Of a stretch of 43,594 nt of DNA, positions 17,256 through 26,370 are shown piece after piece; within the stretch, counting starts at the first letter, position 1; every line of letters begins with the position of its first letter. Below the pieces are notes generated by a model. That model was not told the origin of the DNA, made no database searches, and worked only from the letters and a program-made list of their open reading frames with translations. Source of the DNA: Lentisphaeria bacterium. Lineage in GTDB: Bacteria; Verrucomicrobiota; Lentisphaeria; Victivallales; Victivallaceae. The stretch covers positions 1 through 43,594 of the forward strand of contig JAGBZM010000032.1 in the NCBI GenBank assembly GCA_017628235.1, read 5' to 3'. Both the position numbers and the translations under genes were made by a program.

Positions 17256-19373
17256 TTATTTCAATCTTACCAATACCGCATTCAGCGGCGGAACTGCCGT
17301 TTTTAATCTGTCTGCGGTAAACTCCATACTCTTTTCTCCGGTGCAGAGTTCCATATCCCGCACCCGGTCAAACAACACCTCCGCCATCTCTTCTGACGCA
17401 GAATAGTTGACCAGAATCAGCTCTTCCCGTCCGTCGATCTGCCACAATGCGCTCTCCACTGCCGGCAGTCTGGTACGGCGGCCATCGGTGCCGACGACCT
17501 CTTTTTCCGCGCAGATCACCGGCGGGGCTTTCAACATTTTTCCCCGGCTCAGAGCCGCTTTGGCCGCCCCCTGCCGCCAGGCACAGAGATTGCCGGTCAG
17601 AGTCTGTACACTCTTTTGTTCCGGTTCCGGAACCTCCCAGCGCAATCCCCAGTGCCAATGGATTTTGCCGTCATTTTTCAGAACCAGCGAGAGCAGATTG
17701 CCGTTGACAAAATTCCATGCCACCGTCCATTGCAGGAAAAACGGGGTCGCGGCGAAGTCGATCCATGCATGCAGACAAACGCCGTTGCCGCTGAATCCGG
17801 CCACATATTCGTGATATAAATAGGGATACAACGGCACTGGCTTTCCGGCTGCGCCCCATGCCAGATGTGAACGCAAATCATTGAATGCACACACCTGCAT
17901 ATATGGTTCAGCGGCTGCGTTTTCACAACCGAGTACCATTTTTCCAGCCGATTCATGCGCCCGGTCGAGCAATTTCTGCATCGCCTGACTCTGCCGGTGA
18001 TCCGGCAGATTGCCGTGTCCGTGATCTTCAGCATAACACAATGGCGAAGTACATCCCTGATTCTGGTCAAAGTACTGCAGATAATCCACCTCTCCGGCCG
18101 CTGCAAAACTTATCTGACTGCAAACCGTTTCCACCGTAAACGTCCGGGAAGGACACAATTCATAACCGATCCGCTGACTGGTCGGACCGTTGCAGACCAG
18201 CGCAAATGCTTCACCGTGCGGTCCTTTGCACACCTCTTTGATCAACTCTTTTTCTTCAAACTCTTTGCGGCAGTCGTAACTGCGCTTGATCATACTCTGC
18301 TGGGTCCAGCCGATCCCGGAACAGTAAAGTCCCACCCGGTCGCCGTTTTCATGCATCCGGTCAATAAAACTTTTCAGCAATTCCGTACCGCCGACCGGCG
18401 GCCAGACATACGGCGGTGCCCAGGGCGCGGTGCCTTCCCAGTGGATAAGCAGGGCCATTACCGGATTTTTCCACATTTCCCGGTACTTTTCCATCACCGG
18501 CAAAGCCCGGTCATAAGGATAGTATTCATTTAATGACATATCGCCGTGATCTATGCCGTAACCTTTTACCGGATAAGCCAATACCACCGGCGCATCCATC
18601 AGCCATGCCGGAGCGCGTTTTTCCAGTTTTTCCGGCAGGATCTGACTTTTTTCCAGAAATTCCCGGTAAATATTTGCGGCATCCTGCCACTGACCGTGAA
18701 AACCCCGGATCACCGTCGCATAAGCAATTTTTTTCCTGCCGCCGGTAAAGTGCTGGATAAAGGGATAAAAACCGTGTTCCCCATCCGGCATAAAATCAAT
18801 GGTTTTGGGCGCAAAGGAGTTGTCCTCCACGCCGAAATAAAGTCCGCAGCCGGTATCATCGTAAACAGCTTCAAACTGCATAGCCGCCGGGCCGGGATAA
18901 AAACTGCTGACTCCGGTCAGCGGATAAGCAGCTTCCCGGCAGGGGAAATAGGATTCATTCTGCCGCAGGACAAGATCACTGACCAGCGTTCCCTCGGCAT
19001 ACGGCAACAGAAATCTGCTTTCCTGGCCGCAGCGCAGCGGCAATTCCGGAAAACTTACCCACTCCACCGCCAGTTCATCCCGGTCATTGTCCACTTCCAG
19101 AAACCAGCGAGACTCCATGTCTGTACATTTGATCGATACGTGTACAGTCAATTGCGGCAGCATCCGGGTACCGGAGAAGGTCAGCTGCCAGTTGCCGTCA
19201 CGCTCCTCCACGCGGCATTCCCGGAAATCCGCCCGGCTGAACCGCAGAGGATTACCGGCAAAATCGCGGAATTGAAGCGTAAAAAGCCGCGCTTTCCCTG
19301 TTTCGGCAAATCCGACACCGTCGACCGTCAGCCGATCCAGACAACCGCTTTTATCAAATGACAATCGGAACAT
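17256..19373 (-). CDS. DUF6259-like TIM-barrel glycoside hydrolase-type protein
   Basis: A 705-residue protein without a signal peptide. The first 240 residues are a beta-rich supersandwich-like domain (VEWVSFPELPLRC, then GLYFGVEDNS). The barrel starts near residue 250: DAPVVLAYPVKGYGIDHGDMS, ALLIHWEGTAPWAPPYVWPP, GDRVGLYCSGIGW, then VDYLQYFDQNQG with an Asp at a strand end and KMVLGCENAAAEP with a Glu, which are plausible catalytic residues. The pattern fits the DUF6259 family as I remember it. Activity is not established, and cytoplasmic oligosaccharide cleavage is likely. The ATG at 19373 has AAAGGTG upstream, and the gene has its own promoter. It is probably cotranscribed with pseudopilin 2 and the next secreted hydrolase. 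A small hairpin (TCTGCTG-aaa-CAGCAGA) follows its stop. Confidence 0.75.
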   Translation of the reverse strand: MFRLSFDKSGCLDRLTVDGVGFAETGKARLFTLQFRDFAGNPLRFSRADFRECRVEERDGNWQLTFSGTRMLPQLTVHVSIKCTDMESRWFLEVDNDRDELAVEWVSFPELPLRCGQESRFLLPYAEGTLVSDLVLRQNESYFPCREAAYPLTGVSSFYPGPAAMQFEAVYDDTGCGLYFGVEDNSFAPKTIDFMPDGEHGFYPFIQHFTGGRKKIAYATVIRGFHGQWQDAANIYREFLEKSQILPEKLEKRAPAWLMDAPVVLAYPVKGYGIDHGDMSLNEYYPYDRALPVMEKYREMWKNPVMALLIHWEGTAPWAPPYVWPPVGGTELLKSFIDRMHENGDRVGLYCSGIGWTQQSMIKRSYDCRKEFEEKELIKEVCKGPHGEAFALVCNGPTSQRIGYELCPSRTFTVETVCSQISFAAAGEVDYLQYFDQNQGCTSPLCYAEDHGHGNLPDHRQSQAMQKLLDRAHESAGKMVLGCENAAAEPYMQVCAFNDLRSHLAWGAAGKPVPLYPYLYHEYVAGFSGNGVCLHAWIDFAATPFFLQWTVAWNFVNGNLLSLVLKNDGKIHWHWGLRWEVPEPEQKSVQTLTGNLCAWRQGAAKAALSRGKMLKAPPVICAEKEVVGTDGRRTRLPAVESALWQIDGREELILVNYSASEEMAEVLFDRVRDMELCTGEKSMEFTADRLKTAVPPLNAVLVRLK

Positions 19374-19414
19374 TCTTTACACCTTTTTACTTTATTCTGT
19401 CATGTTCTGCGTTT

Positions 19415-19443
19415 AATATATACGCAAATCACTGCTGTGTAAA
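19415..19443 (-). promoter_or_regulatory. Promoter of the DUF6259-pseudopilin 2-hydrolase genes
   Basis: On the minus strand TTTACA (19438-19443), spacer of 17, TATATT (19415-19420) followed by AAA. The start site near 19408 gives a leader of about 35 bases. Confidence 0.6.
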
Positions 19444-19475
19444 GAAATAAAATAATAAATAAATGTAACGATCCG

Positions 19476-20345
19476 CTATTTTCGGCTTAATTGCCGTTTC
19501 CGGAATTGTTCGGGAGTAACCCCGATTTCCCGGTGAAAAAGTTTTATCATGTAATTTGGAGAACAAAATCCGCACTCTTCAGCAATATTCTGTACCGGTG
19601 CATCGGTCATGGTCAGCATATCGCAAACTTTCAGCAGCCGGATATGCTGTAAATAAGCCATCGGTGACAATCCGGTGGCGGTGCGGAATTTTTTGGTGTA
19701 GGACGGGATGCTCATGTGGGAAATGGAAGCCAGCTGTTTCAGGGTGAACTTCTTTTCCGGCTTGTCTTCCATCAGACTGATCGATTCAAGGATCCCGAAA
19801 CTTTCCACCCCCAGAGTGCTTTCCGGCCGGGGAGACCGGATCGCCGGGATCAGGAATTCCAGAAAAAGTGCGATCATCACCGTTTCAAAACCATCCTGAC
19901 GCAAATGCGCTTCCCGGATGGCCCGGTCCAGACATTCTACTGCCCGGCTCAACTGGCCGCCGGAAAGATGAAGTTTTTTCATCTCCAGATCGGTACGTTC
20001 ATGGAGCAGGATTTTCCAGTTGGGCAGGCTATGCAGCGAAATAAAATCATCGAGGATCGCCGCATCAAAATAGATATTATACAATACCATGCTCCGGCAC
20101 TGTTCATAAGCGTGGTATTCGCCGGGGAGAACAGAAAACAGATCGCCCTGAACCAAACCCTCCTGATAGATCACACCATCGCGGGAAATATGGGTGTGGC
20201 AGGCGCATCCGCAGGCGACAAAAGCGATTTCAGTAAATTCGTGTGAATGCATCGGCACCAGCGGATTCTGAGCATCCCGGACGATTTTTAAAGGAAAGCC
20301 GGTAGCAATATTCACCGATGCCGCTGAAAAAAATTCTCCTGACAC
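19476..20345 (-). CDS. AraC family regulator with cupin-like sensor domain
   Basis: A 289-residue regulator. The N-terminal 150 residues look like an AraC-type cupin: LVPMHSHEFTEIAFVACGCACH, then GDLFSVLPGEYHAYE, with the histidines expected near the sugar pocket. Residues about 190-288 carry two helix-turn-helix motifs (TLKQLASISHMSIPSYTKKFR and PVQNIAEECGFCSPNYMIKLFH) and the closing GVTPEQFRKRQ. I use the GTG at 20345 because GGAG lies 9 bases before it, and no ATG fits. It sits directly upstream of the DUF6259 operon on the same strand, so it is the likely controller of that operon, responding to a released sugar. The effector is unknown. Confidence 0.85.
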   Translation of the reverse strand: MSGEFFSAASVNIATGFPLKIVRDAQNPLVPMHSHEFTEIAFVACGCACHTHISRDGVIYQEGLVQGDLFSVLPGEYHAYEQCRSMVLYNIYFDAAILDDFISLHSLPNWKILLHERTDLEMKKLHLSGGQLSRAVECLDRAIREAHLRQDGFETVMIALFLEFLIPAIRSPRPESTLGVESFGILESISLMEDKPEKKFTLKQLASISHMSIPSYTKKFRTATGLSPMAYLQHIRLLKVCDMLTMTDAPVQNIAEECGFCSPNYMIKLFHREIGVTPEQFRKRQLSRK

Positions 20346-20380
20346 AGCTGAATTCTCCGAACCGGTTTTATTATGATAAT

Positions 20381-20407
20381 GCCGGAAGCGCAGAACGCGC
20401 TTCCGGC
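20381..20407 (-). terminator. Hairpin terminator after rubrerythrin
   Basis: GCCGGAAGCGC (20381-20391) pairs perfectly over 11 bp with GCGCTTCCGGC (20397-20407) around a 5-base loop, 21 bases after the rubrerythrin stop. Downstream on the minus strand the sequence is AT-rich (ATTATCATAATAAAA) but lacks a pure T run, so termination may be imperfect. Confidence 0.6.
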
Positions 20408-20428
20408 GGAAACATCACAGTTGATATT

Positions 20429-20962
20429 TCAATAGTTGGCTGCTTCGATCTCGAAATAGGCCTGCGGATGTTTGCAGGTCGGGCAGAGTTCCGGAGCTTT
20501 TTCACCGATGTGGATATGTCCGCAGTTGCGGCATTCCCAACGCTGCGGGCCGGTCTTGACGTAGACTTCGCCTTTTTCGAGGTTTTCGATCAGTTTCCGG
20601 TAACGCTGTTCATGCCGTTTTTCGATCTCCGCCACGCGGGCCAGCTGACGTGAAAGTTCATCAAAACCTTCGGCAGCAGCCACTTCAGCAAATTCCCGGT
20701 ACATCTGGGTCCACTCTTCATTTTCACCGGCGGCAGCGGCTTTGAGGTTGCTCAAAGTATCACCGATGCCATTGAGAGCCTTGAACCAGAGTTTGGCATG
20801 CTCTTTTTCATTGTTGGCAGTCGCTTCAAAGATGGCGGCGATCTGCTCATAACCCTCTTTGCGGGCCTTGGAGGCGAAGTAGGAGTATTTGTTGCGGGCC
20901 TGGGATTCTCCGGCAAAGGCATACCAGAGATTTGCTTCAGTTTTGCTTCCTTTGAGTTCCAT
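20429..20962 (-). CDS. rbr: Rubrerythrin
   Basis: A 177-residue non-haem iron peroxidase that reduces hydrogen peroxide in anaerobes. The N-terminal four-helix ferritin-like domain carries the di-iron ligands: Glu19 in [10 protein letters not shown], ExxH at 52-55 and a second ExxH at 114-117. The C-terminal rubredoxin-like zinc/iron site is formed by Cys144, Cys147, Cys160 and Cys163 (CRNC...CPTC). The frame is open upstream, but the ATG at 20962 is fixed by GAAAGGAA before it and by homology with the usual rubrerythrin N terminus. It lies 46 bases after the PerR-like gene and is probably cotranscribed with it, giving a peroxide-inducible unit. Confidence 0.96.
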   Translation of the reverse strand: MELKGSKTEANLWYAFAGESQARNKYSYFASKARKEGYEQIAAIFEATANNEKEHAKLWFKALNGIGDTLSNLKAAAAGENEEWTQMYREFAEVAAAEGFDELSRQLARVAEIEKRHEQRYRKLIENLEKGEVYVKTGPQRWECRNCGHIHIGEKAPELCPTCKHPQAYFEIEAANY

Positions 20963-21008
20963 AATATTTTTCCTTTCATTTTTGCGGAAACTTCCGCTGT
21001 TTTTTATT

Positions 21009-21434
21009 TTACTGCCTTGCGGCATTTTGACAATCTTCACAAACCCCGGTGAAACGGATCTCCATATGGCGGATCTCTCCGGGGACACTTCCGGCAAACC
21101 TGCTGACATCGTTTTCCAGAGCAAAATCGGAAATATTTCCGCAATTTTCACAGATAAAGTGGCCGTGCGGATGGGTATTGCTGTCGTAACGCGCACTGCT
21201 GACGTGGTCCAGACGCCAGATAAGATCGTGGCCGGCAAATTCATTGAGAATCCGGTAAACACTCTCTCTGGTCATGGTCGGCAGCTTTTTTCTTACCGTT
21301 TCCCACACCGAATCCACATCCGGATGGTGACGGTTGCCGAAAACACACTCGTAGACCGCCAGACGCTGCGGAGTGCATTTCCACTTGAAGTTCCGGCAGA
21401 TCCGGGAGAAATTTTCCTGTTGGCAATGATCCAT
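21009..21434 (-). CDS. perR: Fur family peroxide-sensing regulator (PerR-like)
   Basis: A 141-residue Fur-superfamily repressor. The N-terminal winged helix includes [24 protein letters not shown] and [11 protein letters not shown]. The structural zinc site is formed by two CxxC pairs, Cys95/Cys98 and Cys132/Cys135. The residues that form the PerR regulatory site are present in order: His36 or His37, Asp84, His90, His92 and Asp103. The Asp at 84, in place of the Glu usual in Fur, favours PerR over Fur, although this is not proof. Its downstream partner is rubrerythrin, a classic PerR target. AAAGGAG precedes the ATG. The promoter upstream contains an inverted repeat and is probably autoregulated. 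Confidence 0.88.
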   Translation of the reverse strand: MDHCQQENFSRICRNFKWKCTPQRLAVYECVFGNRHHPDVDSVWETVRKKLPTMTRESVYRILNEFAGHDLIWRLDHVSSARYDSNTHPHGHFICENCGNISDFALENDVSRFAGSVPGEIRHMEIRFTGVCEDCQNAARQ

Positions 21435-21469
21435 TTTTTACTCCTTTGGCTGCTGTTATCTTTTGAATC

Positions 21470-21504
21470 TAATTAAATATAACAGTTAATTAAAGAAAAA
21501 GCAA
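21470..21504 (-). promoter_or_regulatory. Promoter and probable PerR operator of the perR-rbr operon
   Basis: On the minus strand TTGCTT (21499-21504), spacer of 17, TATATT (21476-21481). A perfect inverted repeat TAATTAA-9 bases-TTAATTA (21470-21476 and 21486-21492) covers the -10 and the spacer. Its AT-rich form and position suit a Fur/PerR-type operator that blocks polymerase. Confidence 0.65.
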
Positions 21505-21592
21505 ATGGATTTTTAAAATTTTTTTGAAAATTTTTACGGCAAAGCTGTTGTTGAGCGAAATCCGGTACAGATCATCCGGTTATTTTTCTGTT

Positions 21593-22438
21593 TCACCCCT
21601 GTCTTTTCTGAGACGGGGGAAAATTGAAGTGGCGGTGGTACTCCCGCGAAAAGAACTTCACATTCCGGTAACCGCACAAGGAAGCTACTTCATTGACGGA
21701 CATATATGGCAGTTTGAGCAGGGTACGGGCATAATCCAGCCGCAGAGAGATCAGATACTGGATCGGAGTACAGCCGAATTGTTCCCGGAATTTGCGGATA
21801 AAGGAGATTTTGGACATTCCGGCAACGGCGGCGAGCTGTTCCAGAGTCAGCTGATGCTGCAGATTATTCTGCATATATTCGCTGATGAAGTGCAGCGAAT
21901 GGCGCGGTGCGGTATTTTCCGACAGAGCCAGCTGCAGCAGAAAACGGTAACATTCAGTGGCCAGATACTGTTCCGGAGCAGAACCGGCCTTTATGGCATC
22001 ACCGAGCTGCCGGAAAAGCTGTATTGCTTCACAATCCCCGGAAAGCCGCAGCAATTCGCCGCCGCCGATCTGGGAACGGTAAAGCATCATCTGCAGCAAA
22101 GTACCATTGGTGATACCGAGCATGATTTTCTGCAATCCCTGTTCAGATACTGAGATCCGGCAGTGCCGTTCCGGAGAGATTATATACATTGTTCCCGGCA
22201 GCAGCTGATAGCGGGAATTGTCGGCATCGATCAAAGTACCTTTGCCCTGCACGATATATTCAAAACAGTAAAAATCCATACAGCCGGGGCGGGAAACTTC
22301 ACAGGCTTCCGACACGGTGCTTTCTCCATAAAAAGCCAGTACCATCTGCTTTTTCCGTGCCTGAAATGATGAAGAAAACCAGTAGGTTTCATCCCATTTT
22401 CTGGTATGATTTTCACTTTTTTTGAAAACGAAATCCAT
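21593..22438 (-). CDS. AraC family transcriptional regulator
   Basis: A 281-residue regulator. The N-terminal 160 residues are a cupin-like sensor (CFEYIVQGKGTLIDADNSRYQLLPGTMYIISPERHCRI has the typical strand pattern; only part is conserved). Residues about 180-278 hold the AraC DNA-binding domain: TLEQLAAVAGMSKISFIRKFR, then MSVNEVASLCGYRNVKFFSREY and the end FNFPPSQKR. Sixteen further codons are open upstream to an ATG at 22486, but that codon has no ribosome site, whereas AGGGG precedes the ATG at 22438. It lies downstream of the Gfo/Idh gene and has its own promoters. It may regulate the long operon that ends beside it, but no direct evidence shows this. Confidence 0.85.
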   Translation of the reverse strand: MDFVFKKSENHTRKWDETYWFSSSFQARKKQMVLAFYGESTVSEACEVSRPGCMDFYCFEYIVQGKGTLIDADNSRYQLLPGTMYIISPERHCRISVSEQGLQKIMLGITNGTLLQMMLYRSQIGGGELLRLSGDCEAIQLFRQLGDAIKAGSAPEQYLATECYRFLLQLALSENTAPRHSLHFISEYMQNNLQHQLTLEQLAAVAGMSKISFIRKFREQFGCTPIQYLISLRLDYARTLLKLPYMSVNEVASLCGYRNVKFFSREYHRHFNFPPSQKRQG

Positions 22439-22518
22439 CCGTACACCCCTGTATACTGTTTTCTGCCGCTTTTCCTGCTGGCACATACCGGCAAAATGCG
22501 GTATATTCTCTCTTTACT

Positions 22519-22547
22519 ACTTTACACCCATCCGGGAGAGTTTGCAA
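22519..22547 (-). promoter_or_regulatory. Candidate proximal promoter of the AraC gene
   Basis: On the minus strand TTGCAA (22542-22547), spacer of 17, TAAAGT (22519-22524). Confidence 0.4.
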
Positions 22548-22581
22548 GTCAGATTTTCCACAATTTGCAATTACCTTTTAC

Positions 22582-22610
22582 ATTTTATAATTGCGGATCG
22601 TGTTTATCAA
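22582..22610 (-). promoter_or_regulatory. Candidate distal promoter of the AraC gene
   Basis: On the minus strand TTGATA (22605-22610), spacer of 17, TAAAAT (22582-22587). It starts shortly after the Gfo/Idh stop codon; a clear terminator is not visible between them. Confidence 0.4.
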
Positions 22611-22634
22611 AAACGGATGGGAACGCCCTGTTTT

Positions 22635-23756
22635 TCACTTTTCCAGCCACGAAATGCGGTTGACGCAGCCGTCATCAATCACCGGCAGCATCGGTTCCGG
22701 ACGGCGGCAGCTCGATTCCAGTTCGATCCGGCGTCCCAGAGAAGAGGATTTCTCAAAGGCGAGCATGATTTCCAGCGCGTGATAAGCCAGTTCTCCGGAA
22801 GCCCGCGCCGGTTTTCCGGCCAGAATGGATTCGATCATATCCACGATCCCGATACTGCGGGCATCGCTGTTGTAGATAAAAGCCGGAGGCACTTCGCGCC
22901 AGTCGTCATAACCGTCCTGAAATACTTCCACCTTGCCGCCGAAGTAGTTGGGATGAAACATCGCCAAAGCTCCGCGCGAACCGTACAATTCAATAAACGG
23001 ATGACGGCTTGGGGCGAAAACTTCATAACTGTTGATCATGGTGATCTGCGCGCCATTGGCAAATTCGATGATTCCGCTTTGATGGGTGGGAACCGTCACC
23101 GGATAGATGCGCGGTACGGTATCAGCTCCGCCGACCCGGAAATCCGCCCCTTTGGTCACGGCGGCAGTGACGGCTTTGGCCGGACCGAGCAGATTGATCA
23201 GCTGCGTGATGAAATACGGCCCGATATCCAGCATCGGTCCGGCTCCGTCGCTGTAAAAAGCCGGGGCATGTTCCCACTTTTCCGGTCCCCGTCCCAGACA
23301 GATGACCGTTCCGGCCAGCACTTCACCGATCCAGTTGTCGTCGAGCAATTTTCGCATGGTTTGGTGTCCGCCGCCCATAAAAGTGTCCGGCGCACACCCC
23401 AGATACAGATTCTTTTTCCGGGCCAGTTCTACTGTTTTGCGTGCTTCAGCAAGATCGATTCCCAGAGGTTTTTCGGTATAGACGTGTTTACCTGCTTCCA
23501 GGGCCTGTTTGATGACAGCGCAGTGTGCTTTGGGCGGAGTCAGATTCAATATGACATCGATTTGCGGATCATTGTATATCTCTGCAACAGAGCGTACCGG
23601 GATCTGGTATTCCGCGCCCTGTTTTCCGGCCAGATCCTGCTTCAAATCGGCACAGCCGGTAATATGCATCTGCGGGAAACGTTTTGCCGCCCGGAAGTAC
23701 CAGTCAGAGATCATGCCGCAGCCGATAACTCCCACATTGAGAAAATTTCTGCTCAT
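22635..23756 (-). CDS. Gfo/Idh/MocA family oxidoreductase
   Basis: A 373-residue NAD(P)-dependent sugar or cyclitol dehydrogenase. The Rossmann fold opens with VGVIGCGMIS (residues 8-17). EKPLG (95-99) carries the conserved Lys of the family, and the C-terminal alpha/beta domain contains DIGPYFITQLINLLG, the region of the catalytic His/Asp-type signature. It would oxidise or reduce a hydroxyl of a sugar, inositol or amino-sugar derivative in the cytoplasm. Its start overlaps the stop of the ceramidase-like gene by four bases (ATGA), showing translational coupling, and it is the last gene of the long minus-strand run. The exact substrate cannot be read from the sequence. Confidence 0.9.
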   Translation of the reverse strand: MSRNFLNVGVIGCGMISDWYFRAAKRFPQMHITGCADLKQDLAGKQGAEYQIPVRSVAEIYNDPQIDVILNLTPPKAHCAVIKQALEAGKHVYTEKPLGIDLAEARKTVELARKKNLYLGCAPDTFMGGGHQTMRKLLDDNWIGEVLAGTVICLGRGPEKWEHAPAFYSDGAGPMLDIGPYFITQLINLLGPAKAVTAAVTKGADFRVGGADTVPRIYPVTVPTHQSGIIEFANGAQITMINSYEVFAPSRHPFIELYGSRGALAMFHPNYFGGKVEVFQDGYDDWREVPPAFIYNSDARSIGIVDMIESILAGKPARASGELAYHALEIMLAFEKSSSLGRRIELESSCRRPEPMLPVIDDGCVNRISWLEK

Positions 23757-25096
23757 AATGAATTTTCCATTTCCAAAAGTTTTTCAACGATGAAATTTAC
23801 AATATTCTCTTTGAATTTCGGACGGTGCAGTCCCGCCCCGAACCATACTTCATAAAAGCCGAATGCTCCGAAGTCATCGCAGCAGAAAATGTCCGGATAT
23901 TCCTTGAACATCTCCGCCGTCGGATAATAACCGGCATCGCCGTTGGCGACACTGACCGTCACCGGAAAGGCGGCAGCGGCCCCCGCCCGGAGAGCTTCAC
24001 CCATAGCCAGAAACGGTTCTCCCGGCACTGCGCTGACGGACAGATCACCCATTTTCAGCACCTGCAGGTCCCGGAGTATCCGGAAAGCCCGTCCTTTTTC
24101 AGCGAGTACCGCCATTTCCATCATCCGGTCATGGGTGTAACGTAAAAGAGTTTCAAACGGGCTGGGAAGTTTTTTCAGCAGTTTGGCTGCGGTTTCGCGG
24201 TAGACGGATGCCTCCACCGGTTCGGTGGGAAATTCAACGGTCTGTAGTACCGCTTTGACCGGAGCAAGGGAAATTTCCCGGCAATTATCCAATCCGGCAG
24301 CCAGATCATCGACATAACTGCGGCCGATCCTCTGCAGATTCTGAACCATTGATTTTTCGGAAGCAGTTGCCCAGACTTCGATGGGAATATCATTACCTTT
24401 TTCATCCTGCCAGATCACATTGATATCTCCGGCTGTACCGTAAAGGAAAAAGGGGATCTCCGCCAGTTTGCGTTCTTTGATCCGGGCATTGGCATTGCCC
24501 ATCCAGTCGGCGGAAACCAGTTTGGTCTCTCCGAAAACCACGCCATGCATCGCGTGATTATGCAGCAGTAGCTTCACCGAACCGTCTGCCCGGACGAATT
24601 TGACAAACCGGATCTCCGGATCGGTCGATTTGTCCATTCCGGAGGTTCGGCGCTGGCCGATAACCTGCCGGATCGGAGCTTTTCCGGCAAAGGTGCGCAC
24701 ACTCTCCTCATTGCCCAGAGCTTCGATCAATGTCCGGCGCACCGTTTTGCGCCAGTTGTCCCGGAACTCCATACTCGGTTCACCATAGCCGACATCACAT
24801 GAAGCGATACACGGTGCGGAATGGGTATGAGTTCCGCAAAACATGATCGATTCCGGATAAAGGGCAAATTCTCCGGCCAGTTCCATCCGCAATATCCGGC
24901 AGTTGAGTTCGTCGCTGGCGATGGTATCGGTCACGATGATCACATTGCGTCTTTTTCCGTCATTGACCGTAAGCACCCGGCAATACAGCGGGTCGCGCAC
25001 GCCGGTATTGCGGCGGCCGAGAAACGGACCGTAGCCGCCGAGTTCGGAAAAAAGCGGTACTTCAATGATATTTTCTGCTGCGCCGACGGTAATCAT
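23753..25096 (-). CDS. Neutral/alkaline ceramidase-like amidase (N-terminal catalytic domain only)
   Basis: A 447-residue protein resembling the catalytic domain of neutral ceramidases, zinc amidases that cleave an N-acyl bond. Signatures: GYGPFLGRRNTGVRDPLYCRVL near residue 20, FCGTHTHSAP (86-95, zinc His90/His92), HNHAMHGVVFG (179-189), SADWMG (195-200) and a GDINV-type segment near 225. It is much shorter than true ceramidases (about 650-780 residues) and has no signal peptide, so it lacks the C-terminal Ig-like domain and is cytoplasmic. A lipid substrate is therefore doubtful; a soluble N-acyl amino sugar is an alternative (inference). It overlaps both neighbours by four bases (ATGA junctions), so the three genes are a coupled set. 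Confidence 0.8.
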   Translation of the reverse strand: MITVGAAENIIEVPLFSELGGYGPFLGRRNTGVRDPLYCRVLTVNDGKRRNVIIVTDTIASDELNCRILRMELAGEFALYPESIMFCGTHTHSAPCIASCDVGYGEPSMEFRDNWRKTVRRTLIEALGNEESVRTFAGKAPIRQVIGQRRTSGMDKSTDPEIRFVKFVRADGSVKLLLHNHAMHGVVFGETKLVSADWMGNANARIKERKLAEIPFFLYGTAGDINVIWQDEKGNDIPIEVWATASEKSMVQNLQRIGRSYVDDLAAGLDNCREISLAPVKAVLQTVEFPTEPVEASVYRETAAKLLKKLPSPFETLLRYTHDRMMEMAVLAEKGRAFRILRDLQVLKMGDLSVSAVPGEPFLAMGEALRAGAAAAFPVTVSVANGDAGYYPTAEMFKEYPDIFCCDDFGAFGFYEVWFGAGLHRPKFKENIVNFIVEKLLEMENSL

Positions 25097-26310
25097 TTTG
25101 AATACACTTTCATAACTTTGGTGAAAGCTTCGACCAGTTTATCCAGAGCAGTCCGGTCACTCATCAGCCATTGGATGCCCAGCAGAATGATCCGGTTCTG
25201 AATGATCTCCCGGACGGTTGCGGCACTTGCCACCCGGTATTTTTCCGGAGATACGTTCCAGAGATTCTGCTCATAAGTCACTGCGCCCCAGCCGCCGAAA
25301 ACTTCATTTGCGCCCTCGGCATTGACCGCTTTGATAACATCGGCTTTGGTCAAACCCGCTTTCAGCACCTCCGGATCGACGGTCAGACCGAATACATAGT
25401 AGCTCTGCATGGTGGCGCAACGGCCGGGAGCTTGAACTTTTATACCGGGAATGGCTTCCAGTTTCTGCCGGAGATATCCGGCATTTTCCGCCCGGAAAAT
25501 GGTATCCGCTTCCAGATGTTCAAGCTGATCGAGCAGGATCTGCGCCTGAAATTCGGTGGCGCGGTAGTTATGACAGAGCAATCCGGCAGCCGGGGGGCCG
25601 CCGGCAACTTCGCCGCGTTTTTTCCCGGGGGCATAACCGATGTGCTTCAGGCGGCTGATGGTTTCAAAAAGTTCCGGATCACTGGTCGTGCAGAGGCCGC
25701 CTTCACCGGAGGTCATGATCTTGGTTTGCTGAAAACTGAAGCTGCCGACCTGGCCCATACTGCCGACACCCTTACCCTGCCATTTGCCGCCGTGAGCATG
25801 AGCGCAATCTTCGATCACCGCGATACCGTGTTTGGCGGCGATGGCGCAGATCTTTTCCATATCGGCCATCGAACCGAAAAGGTGGACGGGGATGACCGCT
25901 TTGGTACGCGGGGTGATGGCTGCTTCAAACGCCGCCGGGTCCAGACAGAAGGTATCTTTTTCACCGTCGGCAAAAACCGGGGTAGCCCCGAGATAAAGCG
26001 GAGCCATCGCGGTTGCCATCCAGGTCCAGCTTGGCACGATCACTTCATCCCCCGGTCCGATGCCCAGAGCTGCCAGCGCACACTCCAGCGTGGTGGTGCC
26101 GTTGGCCATGAATATACCGTATTCTGCGGTATGATATGCGGCAAATTTTTTCTCAAAGTCCCCTTCGACCGGGCCGTAAAAGCTCCAATTCGCGCTCATG
26201 TAGATTTCCCGCAGTTTATCTCCGGTTTCGGCATAAACCGGGGGCCAGGGGGCAAAGGTTTGAGCCGGTGAAAAGACGGGAGTACCGCCATTGATCGCCA
26301 ATGTTTTCAT
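25093..26310 (-). CDS. DegT/DnrJ/EryC1/StrS family PLP aminotransferase
   Basis: A 405-residue pyridoxal-phosphate enzyme of the sugar aminotransferase family. Seen in order: NGTTTLECAL (phosphate-binding turn, about 70-79), VIEDCAHAHGG with Asp168 under the pyridine nitrogen, and SFSFQQTKIMTSGEGG with Lys197 as the Schiff-base lysine. NYRATEFQA follows near residue 250. Family members usually aminate keto sugars, but some work as dehydratases or in the catabolic direction. The ATG at 26310 follows AAGGAAG. A 157-base gap with a GC hairpin separates it from the upstream hydrolase, and it is translationally coupled to the ceramidase-like gene. In this context it may remove or add an amino group on the same sugar handled by the amidase and dehydrogenase. 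Confidence 0.92.
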   Translation of the reverse strand: MKTLAINGGTPVFSPAQTFAPWPPVYAETGDKLREIYMSANWSFYGPVEGDFEKKFAAYHTAEYGIFMANGTTTLECALAALGIGPGDEVIVPSWTWMATAMAPLYLGATPVFADGEKDTFCLDPAAFEAAITPRTKAVIPVHLFGSMADMEKICAIAAKHGIAVIEDCAHAHGGKWQGKGVGSMGQVGSFSFQQTKIMTSGEGGLCTTSDPELFETISRLKHIGYAPGKKRGEVAGGPPAAGLLCHNYRATEFQAQILLDQLEHLEADTIFRAENAGYLRQKLEAIPGIKVQAPGRCATMQSYYVFGLTVDPEVLKAGLTKADVIKAVNAEGANEVFGGWGAVTYEQNLWNVSPEKYRVASAATVREIIQNRIILLGIQWLMSDRTALDKLVEAFTKVMKVYSK

Positions 26311-26370
26311 TTTTTCTTCCTTTTTCTTATTTATATTGTTTGGTTGTGAAAATTTTTAATTATCCGTATT

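Noticed and set aside
22439-22486. Sixteen extra N-terminal codons for the third AraC regulator
   Set aside because: No Shine-Dalgarno before the ATG at 22486, while AGGGG precedes the ATG at 22438.
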